This document shows positions 33,469 to 41,384 of a stretch of 64,000 nt of DNA, one piece after another. The DNA is from Opitutaceae bacterium (lineage in GTDB: Bacteria > Verrucomicrobiota > Verrucomicrobiia > Opitutales > Opitutaceae). The notes under the pieces are model-generated. The model saw only the letters and a list, made by a program, of their open reading frames with translations, was not told the origin of the DNA and did not search any database. Numbering within the stretch: position 1 is the first letter of the stretch; the number at the start of each line of letters is the position of its first letter. The stretch lies in NCBI GenBank assembly GCA_016715765.1, contig JADJZJ010000013.1, positions 40,180 to 104,179 on the forward strand. The letters run 5' to 3'. The translations under genes were made by a program, and so were the position numbers.

Positions 33469-33693
33469 AGAACGCTCAACGCTTAACGTTTAACTCTTAA
33501 CGCTTAAGTGCCTGGGAGCGCGGGCCGCTGGCCCGCATGGGATTGTTGTAGGGCCGGTTTGGGCTGCGCAGCAGTCAACGCCTTCGAGGCACGGACCAAG
33601 GTCCGGCCCTACATCGGATCCACTCGCTCACGCTCGTAGCTACGGCGCTGACCCACTTAAGCGTTAAAAGTTAAACGTTAAATGTTAAGCGTT
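33469..33693. repeat. Four-layer nested inverted repeat
   Basis: The outer arms are GAACGCTCAACGCTTAACGT with CTTAACGCTTAAGTG, and CACTTAAGCGTTAAAAGTTA with AACGTTAAATGTTAAGCGTT. Inside in order are GGGAGCGCGGGCCGCTGGCC, GTTGTAGGGCCGG, its partner AAGGTCCGGCCCTAC, and CACTCGCTCACGCTCGTAGC. Several families known separately elsewhere are stacked into one structure. Confidence 0.75.
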
Positions 33694-33715
33694 CCGCCGG
33701 CCTTCGCCGGCGGTT

Positions 33716-35506
33716 TCAGAACACCGTGCTCAGCAATCCGTAGACGCCCACGCTGAGGGCGGCGAGCGAGTCGCCGGCGATGAGGCCGCCGCCGGAGAGC
33801 GACATGGTGCTCATGTCGGCGGGCAGGGCGTCCGCGCCGTCGGCGGGCTTCCGCCGGGCACTGTAGACATTGAACAGCGAGCCGCCGATGCCGCCGGCCG
33901 TCCACCAGAGGACGGTGACGATCTCGACGAAGCCGCCGAAGCTCGAGGCGTAGGGGCTGGGCATCACGACGGCGTCGAACAGGAAGTCGGTGGTCTTGCC
34001 CGTGGCGCTGCCGGTGCTGAAGGCCTTGTACCGTTGGCTGCGCTTCACGAGCTTGCGGATGACCTCGGTGGCGAGGCCGATGGCGAGGCCGAGCCAGAGG
34101 GCCTTCATCACGTGCGGCTGCGATTCGGTGATGCCGCGCAGGGCGCCGACGAACTTGTAGGTCATGGCGCTCTGCCATTGCTGCGCGCCGGGCACCTCCT
34201 GGCCGAACTGGTCGAGCTTCAGCACCGGGTAGGCCTGCAGGAACACCTTCGCGAGGACGACGGCGAAGAGCGCGCCAAACACGATGCCGATCATCTGGTA
34301 GCGGAACTGCACGACCCGGTTGGTGCCGAGGCGCCAGCCGGTGGAGCGGTCCTGCTGCATGTCACCGCCCACGCTGCAGGCGATGAGCAAAATCGAGGCG
34401 CACATCAGCCCGGTGCCGGGGCTGGTCAGGCCCGCGGCGGCGAGGATGAAGACCGTGAGCACGAAGGCGCTGGAGATGGGATTCCAGTCGGAGATGCCGA
34501 GGGAGATGCCGTTCACCAGCACGAAGAGGAAGCAGAGGCCGACGGCGATGAACAGGAAGTGCAGGGGTTCGCCCAGCACCCAGTGTCCGCCCACGATCAC
34601 CGCCGCGCCCCAGAACACCACCCAGAGCACCAGGCGCCAGAAATTCACGCGCTTCCAGTCCTCCTTCGGCTCCGGATTGACCGGCTGCTTGGCGCGGAAG
34701 CGCTGCACCGCCTCCCAGAGGATGAGCACGATGTCGATCAGCGCCGCGCCGAGGATGGTGCCGAGCGCGATGATGAAGCCGATCTTGCGGTAGGGGTCGC
34801 CCTCGGCGAGCCAGCCGATCTCCACGAGGTGCGGTGTGACCATGATGCCGATGAGGGCCACGACCAGCGCGGGGATGGCGATGCGCGCGCCGACGATCAT
34901 GCCGGCGCCGACCGTCGAGGCGGAGAGGCCGGTGACGCTGAGGGCGGCGATCTTGAAGGTGGAGAGGCCGACCGCGTAGCCGATGACCATGCCGCTGCCG
35001 AGCTTGGCGATGGAGCGGCGGAGCAGGTTGGGATCGGTGAGGGCGCGCAGGATGTTGGCCACCGCGAAACCCGACGGAAAGTTGAGGTGCATGCGGTCAA
35101 CCAGCACCGGGGTGTAAAGCATGCCGATGCCGCCGCCGAACATGCCGATGCAGCCGTAGAACAGGGCGAGCTGCCAGCCCGGCACCTCGGGCAGTCCGAG
35201 CCAGTGCCGCGCCTGGATGAGCACCGCCATGCCGCACATGCCGGCGACCGACGCCGCCATCGTCTGCATGTAGTTCGCACCGTGCTTGCCCTCGGGTCCG
35301 TAGGGCAGGGTGACGGCGCTGCCCAGGATGCCCGCGAGCACCTGGCCGCCGACGAAGAAGCCGATGGAGAAATTCATGAACGCTGCCGAGATGCCGCCGA
35401 GCGGTCCCAGGATGAAGATGGCAACGACCGCCAGCATCAGGTGGTAGGCGGGGGTCCCGATGTCGGGCAGATAGCGTCTCAGGCCGGTCCGAGGGGTGGA
35501 TTGCAT
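33716..35506 (-). CDS. OPT-family oligopeptide/metal-chelate transporter
   Basis: A 596-residue integral membrane transporter with about 14-16 helices. It belongs to the OPT/YSL superfamily, which imports peptides or metal complexes with protons. Family marks are PYGPEGKHGANYMQTMAASV, MLYTPVLVDRMHLNFPSGFA with VANILRALTD (compare the FPSG-x-A-VA-x-xL motif), CSVGGDMQQDRSTGWRLGTN and the C-terminal ALSVGVYG. The start MQSTPRTG at 35506 is preferred over an upstream in-frame start at 35548. It lies divergent from the transhydrogenase genes. A longer OPT paralogue of another subgroup is at 41385. Substrate not predictable. Confidence 0.85.
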   Translation of the reverse strand: MQSTPRTGLRRYLPDIGTPAYHLMLAVVAIFILGPLGGISAAFMNFSIGFFVGGQVLAGILGSAVTLPYGPEGKHGANYMQTMAASVAGMCGMAVLIQARHWLGLPEVPGWQLALFYGCIGMFGGGIGMLYTPVLVDRMHLNFPSGFAVANILRALTDPNLLRRSIAKLGSGMVIGYAVGLSTFKIAALSVTGLSASTVGAGMIVGARIAIPALVVALIGIMVTPHLVEIGWLAEGDPYRKIGFIIALGTILGAALIDIVLILWEAVQRFRAKQPVNPEPKEDWKRVNFWRLVLWVVFWGAAVIVGGHWVLGEPLHFLFIAVGLCFLFVLVNGISLGISDWNPISSAFVLTVFILAAAGLTSPGTGLMCASILLIACSVGGDMQQDRSTGWRLGTNRVVQFRYQMIGIVFGALFAVVLAKVFLQAYPVLKLDQFGQEVPGAQQWQSAMTYKFVGALRGITESQPHVMKALWLGLAIGLATEVIRKLVKRSQRYKAFSTGSATGKTTDFLFDAVVMPSPYASSFGGFVEIVTVLWWTAGGIGGSLFNVYSARRKPADGADALPADMSTMSLSGGGLIAGDSLAALSVGVYGLLSTVF

Positions 35507-35573
35507 GGGGCTCCATGAACCACGGAAGCGGAGGCTCGTCACGAGCAAAGATGGCCCGGTAGGGGCCGGTGCC

Positions 35574-35705
35574 GGTGGGGGGGGGGGTTCCGCCCTGACT
35601 GCGGGCCGCCAGCCGCATCGTAGTGCCGGTCTTCAGCCGGCACTTGAACGCGGTGAATGATTGGCGAATGGGGCGTGACCGGCGCCGGCTGAAGTCCGGC
35701 GCCAC
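35574..35705. repeat. Repeat gap with G10 run and gtgccggtcttcagccggcac element
   Basis: A run of ten or more G is followed by GTAGTGCCGGTCTTCAGCCG with GCACTT, and the inverted partner CGCCGGCTGAAGTCCGGCGC. A related unit is at 56602-56640. The rest of 35549-35807 holds no gene. Confidence 0.6.
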
Positions 35706-35807
35706 GCGGCGGTGGCGGCAATCCCGGTAAATTCGACATTGAGGCCGGCCGCCGACCCCAGCAGCTTCCTCCCCGGCCGGGTACCCCGGCCTCAACGCCC
35801 CCATCTT

Positions 35808-36941
35808 ATGATCTGCTACGTTCCCGCCGAGCACGCCCAGGCCGAGCCCCGGGCGGCGCTCACTCCCGCCACCGCCCAGGCGCTGGTGAAACTGGGCTTC
35901 ACGGTGCAGGCCGCCCCCGGCCTGGGCCGCGCCAGCCATTACGCCGACGCCGATTACGAAAAGGCGGGGGTCGTCTTCAACGCCGACCATGCCGCCGCCC
36001 TGGCGGCCGCCGACCTGGTGCTGCGCGTGCGCAAACCGCCGGTGGAGGATATCGCACGGATGAAGCGCGGGGCGCTGCACCTGAGCTTTCTGGATCCCTT
36101 CAATGAGTCCGCCCTCCTCGCGGCCTTTGCGGCTGCGGGGGTGAGCGCGGTGAGCCTGGAAATGATTCCGCGCACGACGCTGGCCCAGAAGATGGATGCG
36201 CTCAGCTCGCAGGCCAGTCTCGCCGGCTACGCGGCGGTGATCGAGGCCGCGCAGCGGTTGCGCATGGCCCTGCCGATGATGATGACACCCGCGGGCACCA
36301 TCATGCCGGCGCGGGTGTTCATCATCGGGGCGGGCGTCGCGGGCCTCCAGGCCATCGCCACCGCCAAGCGGCTCGGCGCCCGCGTCGAGGCCTTCGACAC
36401 CCGGCCGGTCGTCGAGGAGCAGGTCAAGTCGCTCGGCGCGAAGTTCGTCAAGATTGACCTCGGCGAGACCGGCCAGACGGCCGGCGGATACGCCAAGGCG
36501 CTCACGCCCGAGCAGATCGCCAAGCAGCAGGCCGGCATGGCGAAGATTTGCGCGCAGTCGGACATCGTCATCACCACGGCCAAGGTCTTCGGCCGGCCCG
36601 CGCCGCGGGTGGTGACCAAGGCGATGCTCGACGGCATGAAGCCCGGCAGCGTGGTGGTGGACCTGGCCGTGGAGAGCGGCGGCAACGTCGAAAGCTCGCG
36701 CCCGGGCGAGGATGTGATCACCGCGAACGGCGTCACCATCATCGGACATCCCTGCATCGAGGGCACCGTCGCCTATCACGCCACGCAGGTGCTCGCGGCC
36801 AACTTTGCCGCGTGGCTCACGCATTTCTGGGACGAGAAGCAAAAGGCGCTCCGGTTGGATCCGCCCGATGAAATCCTCAAGGGCTGCCTGCTCACGCACG
36901 GCGGCGCCATCGTCCACCCGCAGTTCGCCCCCAAGTCCTGA
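35808..36941 (+). CDS. pntAA: NAD(P) transhydrogenase alpha subunit, NAD-binding part
   Basis: A 377-residue cytoplasmic domain I protein of the proton-translocating transhydrogenase, which binds NAD(H). Typical segments are the start ICYVPAEHAQAEPRAALTPA, the two-domain hinge LRVRKPPVEDIARMKRGALH, RVFIIGAGVAGLQAIATAKR (GxGxxG), VEAFDTRPVVEEQVKSLGAK and GSVVVDLAVESGGNVE. The alpha chain is split as in Rhodospirillum-type enzymes: the membrane part is encoded separately 11 bases downstream. The ATG at 35808 fits the conserved N-terminus. Confidence 0.93.
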   Translation: MICYVPAEHAQAEPRAALTPATAQALVKLGFTVQAAPGLGRASHYADADYEKAGVVFNADHAAALAAADLVLRVRKPPVEDIARMKRGALHLSFLDPFNESALLAAFAAAGVSAVSLEMIPRTTLAQKMDALSSQASLAGYAAVIEAAQRLRMALPMMMTPAGTIMPARVFIIGAGVAGLQAIATAKRLGARVEAFDTRPVVEEQVKSLGAKFVKIDLGETGQTAGGYAKALTPEQIAKQQAGMAKICAQSDIVITTAKVFGRPAPRVVTKAMLDGMKPGSVVVDLAVESGGNVESSRPGEDVITANGVTIIGHPCIEGTVAYHATQVLAANFAAWLTHFWDEKQKALRLDPPDEILKGCLLTHGGAIVHPQFAPKS

Positions 36942-36952
36942 TCCCTTTCCCC

Positions 36953-37258
36953 ATGGAACTCATCCTCCTCTTTTTCATCTTCACGCTCGCGGGCTTCCTC
37001 GGCTTCGAGCTCATCGCCAAGGTGCCCTCGCAGCTGCACACGCCGCTGATGTCGGGCTCCAACGCGATTTCCGGCATCACCATCGTCGGCGCCATCATCG
37101 CCGCCGGCGCGGATGACGGCTCGTGGATCACCACCGTGCTCGGCACCGCCGCCGTCACCCTGGCCATGATCAACGTCATCGGCGGCTACTTCGTGACCGA
37201 CCGCATGCTCGGCATGTTCAAGAAGAAGACGCCGGCAAAGAAGGAGGGTTCGTCATGA
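36953..37258 (+). CDS. pntAB: NAD(P) transhydrogenase alpha subunit, membrane part
   Basis: A 101-residue inner-membrane protein with three to four helices, starting MELILLFFIFTLAGFLGFEL. It includes VPSQLHTPLMSGSNAISGIT, the conserved region of domain II alpha, and DRMLGMFKKK at its end. It forms part of the proton channel together with PntB. It overlaps pntB by four bases (ATGA), showing tight coupling of the three genes. Confidence 0.93.
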   Translation: MELILLFFIFTLAGFLGFELIAKVPSQLHTPLMSGSNAISGITIVGAIIAAGADDGSWITTVLGTAAVTLAMINVIGGYFVTDRMLGMFKKKTPAKKEGSS

Positions 37259-38676
37259 GTCCCGAGATCCTCATCAACTCGGCCTACATCCTGGCCTCCA
37301 TCCTGTTCGTGCTCGGCCTGAAGATGCTCGGCCGGCAGGCGACGGCGCGGAAGGGGAACTTTCTGTCGGGCGTCGGCATGCTCATCGCCATCGTGGTGAC
37401 GCTGCTGGACCGGCATGTGATTGACTACACCTGGATCGTCGTCGGCCTGGTGGCCGGCACGGTCATCGGCCTGGCCTGCGCCCGGCTGGTGAAGATGACG
37501 GCGATGCCCGAGATGGTCGCGCTGCTGAACGGCTTCGGCGGCCTCGCCTCGCTCATCGTCGGTGCGGCGGAGTTCTTCCGCATCCGCGGCGGCACGGTCA
37601 TGCCGGAGCACCCGCTGTTCACGGCCACGGTCATCTACCTGACGATTCTGATCGGCGGCATCACCTTCACCGGCTCGGTCTACGCCTTCTGCAAGCTCGC
37701 CGAGTGGCTCAGCGGCCGGGCCCTCACGTTTTCCGGCCAGAATTTCGTCAACGGTCTGATGCTGATCGCGACGCTGGCGGCGGGCGTGCTGTACGTCCTG
37801 ACCGGGGACCCGCAGCTGGCGCTGATCGCCTTCGCCGTCTTCACGTTGCTTTCGCTCGTGCTCGGCTGGACCCTCGTCATGCCGATCGGCGGCGGCGACA
37901 TGCCGGTGGTCATCGCGATGCTGAACAGCCTCTCCGGCGTCGCCGCGTGCGCCGCCGGCTTCATCATCAACAATAACGTCCTGGTGGTGGCCGGCTGCCT
38001 CGTCGGCACCAGCGGCGTCATCCTGTCCGCCATCATGTGCAAGGCGATGAACCGCTCGCTGGCCAACGTGCTCTTCTCCGGCTTCGGCTCGGCCCCGGCG
38101 GCGGCCGGTGCCGCCGGTGCCGGCACCATCCAGGGCGAGCTCAAGCCCATTTCGGCCGAGGACTGCTTCGGCGTGCTCGAGGCGGCGCGGCAGGTCGTCA
38201 TCATTCCCGGCTACGGCATGGCCGTCTCGCAGGCGCAGCACGTGGTGCGCGAGCTGGCCGAGGTGCTGGAACGGAACGGGGCCGAGGTGCGCTTTGCCAT
38301 CCATCCCGTGGCCGGCCGCATGCCGGGCCACATGAACGTGCTGCTGGCCGAGGCCAGCGTGCCTTACGAGCAACTGATCGAGATGGACGCGATCAACCCG
38401 GTGATGCCGACGATGGACGTCGCCATCGTCATCGGCGCCAACGACGTGGTGAATCCCGCGGCCGCGCGCGACAAGAGTTCGCCCATCTACGGCATGCCCA
38501 TCATCAACGCGCACGAGGCCCGCACCGTCATCTGTCTCAAGCGCGGCAAGGGCACCGGCTTCTCGGGCCTGGAGAACCAGCTCTTCCTGATGCCCAACAC
38601 CCGCATGCTCTACGGCGACGCCAAGGCCTCGCTGCAGGGTGTCGTGGCCGAGTTCAAGAGCCTCGCGGCGACGTAG
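37255..38676 (+). CDS. pntB: NAD(P) transhydrogenase beta subunit
   Basis: A 473-residue subunit. The N-terminal membrane domain has about nine helices and includes MPEMVALLNGFGGLASLIVG, PIGGGDMPVVIAMLNSLSGV and AACAAGF. The C-terminal NADP-binding domain III has VVIIPGYGMAVSQAQHVVRE, VRFAIHPVAGRMPGHMNVLL with AEASVPYEQL, DVAIVIGANDVVNPAA and VICLKRGKGTGFSGLENQLF. The enzyme uses the proton gradient to reduce NADP with NADH. A bifurcating NfnAB-like transhydrogenase lies convergent just downstream. Confidence 0.95.
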   Translation: MSPEILINSAYILASILFVLGLKMLGRQATARKGNFLSGVGMLIAIVVTLLDRHVIDYTWIVVGLVAGTVIGLACARLVKMTAMPEMVALLNGFGGLASLIVGAAEFFRIRGGTVMPEHPLFTATVIYLTILIGGITFTGSVYAFCKLAEWLSGRALTFSGQNFVNGLMLIATLAAGVLYVLTGDPQLALIAFAVFTLLSLVLGWTLVMPIGGGDMPVVIAMLNSLSGVAACAAGFIINNNVLVVAGCLVGTSGVILSAIMCKAMNRSLANVLFSGFGSAPAAAGAAGAGTIQGELKPISAEDCFGVLEAARQVVIIPGYGMAVSQAQHVVRELAEVLERNGAEVRFAIHPVAGRMPGHMNVLLAEASVPYEQLIEMDAINPVMPTMDVAIVIGANDVVNPAAARDKSSPIYGMPIINAHEARTVICLKRGKGTGFSGLENQLFLMPNTRMLYGDAKASLQGVVAEFKSLAAT

Positions 38677-38689
38677 GCGGGGGTGGATG

Positions 38690-38847
38690 TAGGGCGGGGA
38701 TTCCGATCCCCGCCTTCCTTTCCCCGGCTAGAATCCAATCTTTCTCGTTCTCTTAATCTTTCTCTTTCTCCTGCCTTGAAGATTGCGGTTGATTGCGACC
38801 GAGGGCGGTCGCGCTCCCAGGCGGGGTTCGGAAACCCCGCCCTACAG
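38690..38847. repeat. Composite inverted repeat, tagggcggggattccgatccccgcc family
   Basis: GTAGGGCGGGGATTCCGATC at the left, GGCGGGGTTCGGAAACCCCG with CCCTACA at the right, and inner TTCTCGTTCTC and GACCGAGGGCGGTCGCGCTC. It separates the convergent pntB and NfnB-like genes. Confidence 0.75.
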
Positions 38848-38872
38848 TCTGTCACCGTTTATCATACTGTGC

Positions 38873-40321
38873 TCAACTGACCGGCACCGGCAGTGCCGCG
38901 AGATACTGGTCAATCGCCCTCGCGGCTCGCTTGCCGTCGCCCATCGCCAGAATGACCGTGGCGGCGCCGCGGACGATGTCGCCGCCCGCAAACACGCCGA
39001 GCACGCTGGTCATGCCGGATCGGTCGATGACGACATTGCCGCGCTTGTCCAAGATGAGATCGGGACAGGTGGCGGTGAGCAGCGGGTTGGCGCGCGTGCC
39101 GAGGGCGCTGACGACCATGTCGCACTCGATGACGAATTCCGAACCGGGGATGGGCACGGGACGGCGGCGGCCGGAGTCGTCGGGCTCACCCAGGCGCATG
39201 CGCTCGCAGCGCAGGCCGCTGACCCACCGGCGGTCGGTGCCGAGAATTTCCAGCGGCGCGGCGAGCAGCTCAAACTCGATGCCCTCCTCCTCGGCATGGT
39301 GCAGCTCCTCCAGCCGGGCCGGCATCTCGGCCTTGGTGCGACGGTAAACGATGATCACCTTGTCGGCGCCCAGGCGGCGGGCGGTGCGGGCGGCGTCCAT
39401 CGCGACGTTGCCGCCGCCGACGACCACGGCGCAGCGCGGCCGCATCACCGGCGTGTCGGCGTCGGGGTTGAACGCGGCCATGAGATTGACGCGGGTCAGG
39501 TATTCGTTGGCGGTGTAGACGCCCTTCAGGTTTTCGCCGGGGATACCCATGAACACCGGCAGGCCGGCGCCGTTGGCGATGAACACCGCGTCAAACCGCT
39601 CCTGCAATTCGGGCACCGTGAAGGTGCGGCCAATGACGACATTGCACTCGATCTTCACGCCATAGCGGCAGAGCCGCTCGACCTCCTGGTCGACGATCTG
39701 CTTCGGCAGGCGGAATTCCGGAATGCCATAAACCAGCACCCCGCCCGGCCGGTGCAATGCCTCGTACACCGTGACATCATGGCCGCGGCGCGCCAGTTCC
39801 CCGGCGGCGGTCAGGCCCGCGGGACCGGAGCCGACAATGGCGACCCGGTGTCCGGTTGCCGGCGCGACCGTCACGGGCACGGCCTCCGGATGCTCCCGGG
39901 CCCAGTCGGCGACGAAGCGCTCCAGGTGGCCGACGGCGACCGGTTCGCCCTTTTTGGCGCGCACGCAGACGCACTCGCATTGGGTTTCCTGCGGACAGAC
40001 GCGACCGGTGATGGCGGGCAGGGCGTTGTCGCCGAGCAGCGACCGGGCGGCCTCGGGCAGGTTGCCCTGCGAGAGCAGTTCAAGGAAACGCGGGATGTTG
40101 ACGCCGACCGGGCAGCCTTCCATGCAGCGCGGATTTTTGCACTGCAGGCAGCGGTCGGCCTCGATGAGGGCGAACTTCTCCGGCAGGCCCAGGTTGACCT
40201 CCGAGAAATTGATCCGGCGCAGCGCGGCGTCCTGCGCGGGCATGGACTGCCGCTTGAGCTGGAGGCGTTCCTTGGGTGTGAGGCGTTTGGCGAGTGTGGG
40301 CACGGCGGGAAAATCAGGCAT
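38873..40321 (-). CDS. NfnB/GltD-like FAD-dependent NADPH oxidoreductase subunit
   Basis: A 482-residue flavoprotein of the glutamate synthase small subunit family. The N-terminal iron-sulfur domain has EADRCLQCKNPRCMEGCPVG and CPQETQCECVCVRAKKGEPV. FAD and NADPH sites are VAIVGSGPAGLTAAGELARR and CAVVVGGGNVAMDAARTARR, and the C-terminal flavin loop is FAGGDIVRGAATVILAMGDG. It overlaps by eight bases with a dihydroorotate dehydrogenase electron-transfer-like subunit. That pair is diagnostic of NfnAB (NADH-dependent ferredoxin:NADP oxidoreductase) rather than of glutamate synthase, and no gltB is present. The start at 40321 matches the domain edge. Confidence 0.88.
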   Translation of the reverse strand: MPDFPAVPTLAKRLTPKERLQLKRQSMPAQDAALRRINFSEVNLGLPEKFALIEADRCLQCKNPRCMEGCPVGVNIPRFLELLSQGNLPEAARSLLGDNALPAITGRVCPQETQCECVCVRAKKGEPVAVGHLERFVADWAREHPEAVPVTVAPATGHRVAIVGSGPAGLTAAGELARRGHDVTVYEALHRPGGVLVYGIPEFRLPKQIVDQEVERLCRYGVKIECNVVIGRTFTVPELQERFDAVFIANGAGLPVFMGIPGENLKGVYTANEYLTRVNLMAAFNPDADTPVMRPRCAVVVGGGNVAMDAARTARRLGADKVIIVYRRTKAEMPARLEELHHAEEEGIEFELLAAPLEILGTDRRWVSGLRCERMRLGEPDDSGRRRPVPIPGSEFVIECDMVVSALGTRANPLLTATCPDLILDKRGNVVIDRSGMTSVLGVFAGGDIVRGAATVILAMGDGKRAARAIDQYLAALPVPVS

Positions 40322-41156
40322 GGGTGAGGCCGACACGGCAGCCGGCGGGACCGCAGGCGTTGGCCGCCTGCTCGAATTCGCGGTAGGAGGTCTGGCGGTC
40401 GGCGAGGAGATCGAAATCAACCTGGTGGCCGTCGAACTCCGGTCCGTCCACGCAGGCAAAGAAATCCCTGCCGCCGACGCTCACCCGGCAGCCGCCGCAC
40501 ATGCCGGTGCCGTCAACCATGAGCGGGTTCAGCGAGACGATCGTCCGCACGCCCAGGGGACGCGTCAGGTTGACCACGGCGCGCATCATCGGAACCGGCC
40601 CCACGGCATACACGATGTCGATGCCGCCCGCGGCCAGCAGGTCGGCCGCCGCCTGGGTCACGAAACCCTTGCGGCCATAGGAGCCGTCGTCGGTGCACAC
40701 CACCACCTCGCCGAAGCGGCGCAGCTCCGGTTCGAAAATCACCCATTCCTTCGCGCGACCGCCGATGATGCTGGTGACCCGCACCTTGTGGCGGGCGAGA
40801 GTCTGGACAATCGGATGGACGACCGCCGTGCCCACACCCCCGCCGATGCAGAGGGCGTGACCCTGCCGGATGAGCTCGGTGGGATGGCCCAGGGGTCCGG
40901 CGATGTCCTGGATGGTTTGACCTGGCTCCAAGGCCACCAACTCGCGCGTGCTTTTGCCCACCGCCTGGATCACCAGCGCAATCGTCCCGGCGGCCGGATC
41001 GGAGTCGGCGATGGTCAGCGGGATGCGTTCGGCCCCTTCGCCGCGGCGCACAATGACAAACTGGCCGGCCTGGCGGATATCGGCGATGCGGGGTGCCTGC
41101 ACCTCGAGTCGGGTCACGTTCGGACTAAGCCGGGCTTTGGCGGTGATGAGGTGCAT
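40314..41156 (-). CDS. NfnA-like ferredoxin:NADP oxidoreductase subunit
   Basis: A 280-residue protein of the ferredoxin reductase/PyrK type. It shows an FAD site GQFVIVRRGEGAERIPLTIA, the NAD site ALCIGGGVGTAVVHPIVQTL, VYAVGPVPMMRAVVNLT, and the [2Fe-2S] cluster region LMVDGTGMCGGCRVSVGGRD with FFACVDGPEFDGH. These match the small subunit of Nfn and sulfide dehydrogenase SudB. With the partner gene it would couple NADH and reduced ferredoxin to NADPH formation by flavin-based electron bifurcation in the cytoplasm. The start MHLITAKAR (41156) is preferred to a GTG 18 bases upstream. Confidence 0.88.
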   Translation of the reverse strand: MHLITAKARLSPNVTRLEVQAPRIADIRQAGQFVIVRRGEGAERIPLTIADSDPAAGTIALVIQAVGKSTRELVALEPGQTIQDIAGPLGHPTELIRQGHALCIGGGVGTAVVHPIVQTLARHKVRVTSIIGGRAKEWVIFEPELRRFGEVVVCTDDGSYGRKGFVTQAAADLLAAGGIDIVYAVGPVPMMRAVVNLTRPLGVRTIVSLNPLMVDGTGMCGGCRVSVGGRDFFACVDGPEFDGHQVDFDLLADRQTSYREFEQAANACGPAGCRVGLTHA

Positions 41157-41288
41157 GGCGGTTTTTGGCACCAACCATCCAATCGCGGCGCTTGGAACGA
41201 CTCAACGTCCAACCCGGTGATAACAAGCGATGTGAGACGGGCTTAGCCGGCGGGGAGCCGGGCTAATACAGTGCGACGGTGCATCGGC

Positions 41289-41377
41289 GGCATGGCTACG
41301 GAGGACAGGTCTGACCTGCCCAGTGCGCGTTCATCCGCAGTGCGGCATCCAAAGGCAGGTCAAAGACCTGCCCTACT
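41289..41377. repeat. Paired palindromes, acaggtctgacctgcc / aggcaggtcaaagacctgccc
   Basis: GGACAGGTCTGACCTGCCC and AAGGCAGGTCAAAGACCTGC with CCTACT, related to 29529-29609. It lies just 3' of the second OPT gene. Confidence 0.65.
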
Positions 41378-41384
41378 TGTTCCC

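Noticed and set aside
38873..41156. Glutamate synthase (gltBD)
   Set aside because: There is no large subunit; the partner gene is a PyrK/ferredoxin-reductase-type subunit, which fits NfnAB.
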